From: Nocardiopsis sinuspersici
Lineage (GTDB): Bacteria > Actinomycetota > Actinomycetes > Streptosporangiales > Streptosporangiaceae
NCBI GenBank assembly: GCA_008638415.1
Contig: VWVT01000003.1
Location: 434,001-498,000 of the forward strand
Direction: 5' to 3'
DNA: 64,000 nucleotides
The notes under the pieces were generated by a model. The model was not told the DNA's origin, did no database searches, and saw only the letters and a program-made list of their open reading frames with translations. The stretch's first letter is position 1; every line of letters begins with the position of its first letter. This document shows, piece by piece, positions 63,479 to 64,000 of this stretch. A program made the translations under genes and the position numbers.

Positions 63479-64000
63479 AACCCCGTCCACCGACGAAGGC
63501 ACCGGGGGCGGGTCCGCCCCGGTGGACGGGCTCGTCCCGACTCCGGTGGTCCATCCCGGCGGACCGCCGGTGCGGGTGGGCCGAGAAGGACGGCTGACCC
63601 TGGCCGGGGCCGAACCGGCGGCGCACGACTGGTTCGCCTGGGCGGCGTGGACCCTGCACGGCCTGAGGGTGGAGCCGGGCCGAGCCGGAGCCGATGTCAG
63701 CGTCCGTGTGGACGGCGATCGGTGGAGAACGGGCGGAGACGGCTCCTCGGAGAAGACGGGAGTGGATCCTGTGACGGGAGTGGATCCCCGTCCCGTCCCG
63801 GGAACGGACGAACGCCACCGGATCGGGATCGAGGAGGGACGTGTCGCGGTCAGCGGTGCGAGTGGCGAGGGGGCCTTTCGCGCGCTGACCAGCCTGGTCC
63901 AGCTCCTGAGCATGGACGCGCAAGGTGACGTGTGGGCCCCCTCCGGGACCCTGGAGGACGGCCCGCGGTACGCCTGGCGCGGCCTGTCCCTGGACGTGGT
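63462..64000 (+). CDS. GH20 family beta-N-acetylhexosaminidase, N-terminal part (cut by window edge)
   Basis: 179 codons are visible. After a Pro/Gly-rich head comes the GH20b-like domain (LTLAGAEPAAHDWFAWAAWT; EEGRVAVSGASGEGAFRALT, SLVQLL) and then GPRYAWRGLSLDVV, the start of the catalytic barrel (families typically continue with '.RHF'). There is no signal peptide, so it should act on imported amino-sugar oligosaccharides such as chitobiose. ATG 63462 lies inside the ATPase gene's end (GAGG upstream), making it the last visible cistron of the importer operon. Confidence 0.85.
   Translation, partial: MPTRPETPSTDEGTGGGSAPVDGLVPTPVVHPGGPPVRVGREGRLTLAGAEPAAHDWFAWAAWTLHGLRVEPGRAGADVSVRVDGDRWRTGGDGSSEKTGVDPVTGVDPRPVPGTDERHRIGIEEGRVAVSGASGEGAFRALTSLVQLLSMDAQGDVWAPSGTLEDGPRYAWRGLSLDV

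Noticed and set aside
1..64000. tRNA genes, rRNA genes, CRISPR arrays, complete IS elements
   Set aside because: I looked for T-loop/anticodon patterns, regularly spaced repeats and transposase motifs and found none that hold up; the GTTCGA occurrences lie in unrelated contexts.

Overview
The window is a chromosomal segment of a very GC-rich actinomycete. Third codon positions are almost all G or C, and GTG and TTG starts are common. The gene order proS - (ferritin-like pair) - rimP - nusA - ylxR - infB - ylxP - rbfA - truB - ribF - rpsO - pnp - M16 peptidase is the conserved actinobacterial translation block. With the aromatic-carotenoid cluster and the protein sequences read here, it points to Streptosporangiales, most likely Nocardiopsis or a close relative. 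The genus is inferred from memory of these families, not from a search.

Layout. 1-18 kb is housekeeping: a cut spermidine-synthase-like gene, proS, two ferritin-like genes split by a small inverted-repeat element, then the rimP-to-truB run, a convergent hydrolase, a broken ribbon-helix-helix gene, ribF, rpsO, pnp and a processing-type M16 peptidase. 18-25.7 kb is an accessory block, mostly on the minus strand: a RibD/DHFR-like reductase, an ECF sigma factor, a membrane protein, a Tat-exported DyP peroxidase coupled to a PCuAC copper chaperone, Hsp20, a BCCT osmolyte transporter and a MarR regulator. 25.8-36.2 kb is a carotenoid cluster of the isorenieratene type: crtE-crtI-crtB-Rieske protein forward, crtU-crtT reverse, then crtY forward and an SDR/DUF2867 protein. 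36.3-41.6 kb holds an MMPL exporter, an aminotransferase class IV enzyme, a MurG-like glycosyltransferase and a GntR regulator. 41.9-46.4 kb is an actinobacterial version of the Bacillus ycsFGI-kipIA operon: an NRAMP-related transporter, pxpA, pxpB and pxpC (ATP-dependent 5-oxoprolinase) and a YcsI-type protein, with a 31-bp palindrome between GntR and the operon. 46.4-53.7 kb is mixed: DUF892 ferritin-like, VWA protein, membrane protein, GlxA-type regulator, MFS transporter with a coupled small membrane protein, and an ACR3/BASS-type transporter. 54-64 kb is a carbohydrate locus: tetR-GH3-GH1 on the minus strand diverges from an Opp/Dpp-type ABC importer (SBP, permease, permease-ATPase fusion, ATPase) that overlaps a GH20 hexosaminidase running off the right edge.

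The non-coding signals I think deserve attention are: a dispersed ~55-bp palindrome present three times (30841, 52336, 53770) at gene 3' ends; a 221-bp MITE-like element with CTAG at each end; three GCGATGAG repeats at 24-25 nt spacing in the infB leader; and candidate operators at 41773, 36279 and 58199. Strong hairpin terminators follow proS, infB, rpsO, pnp and several accessory genes. I saw no tRNA, rRNA, CRISPR array or intact transposase.
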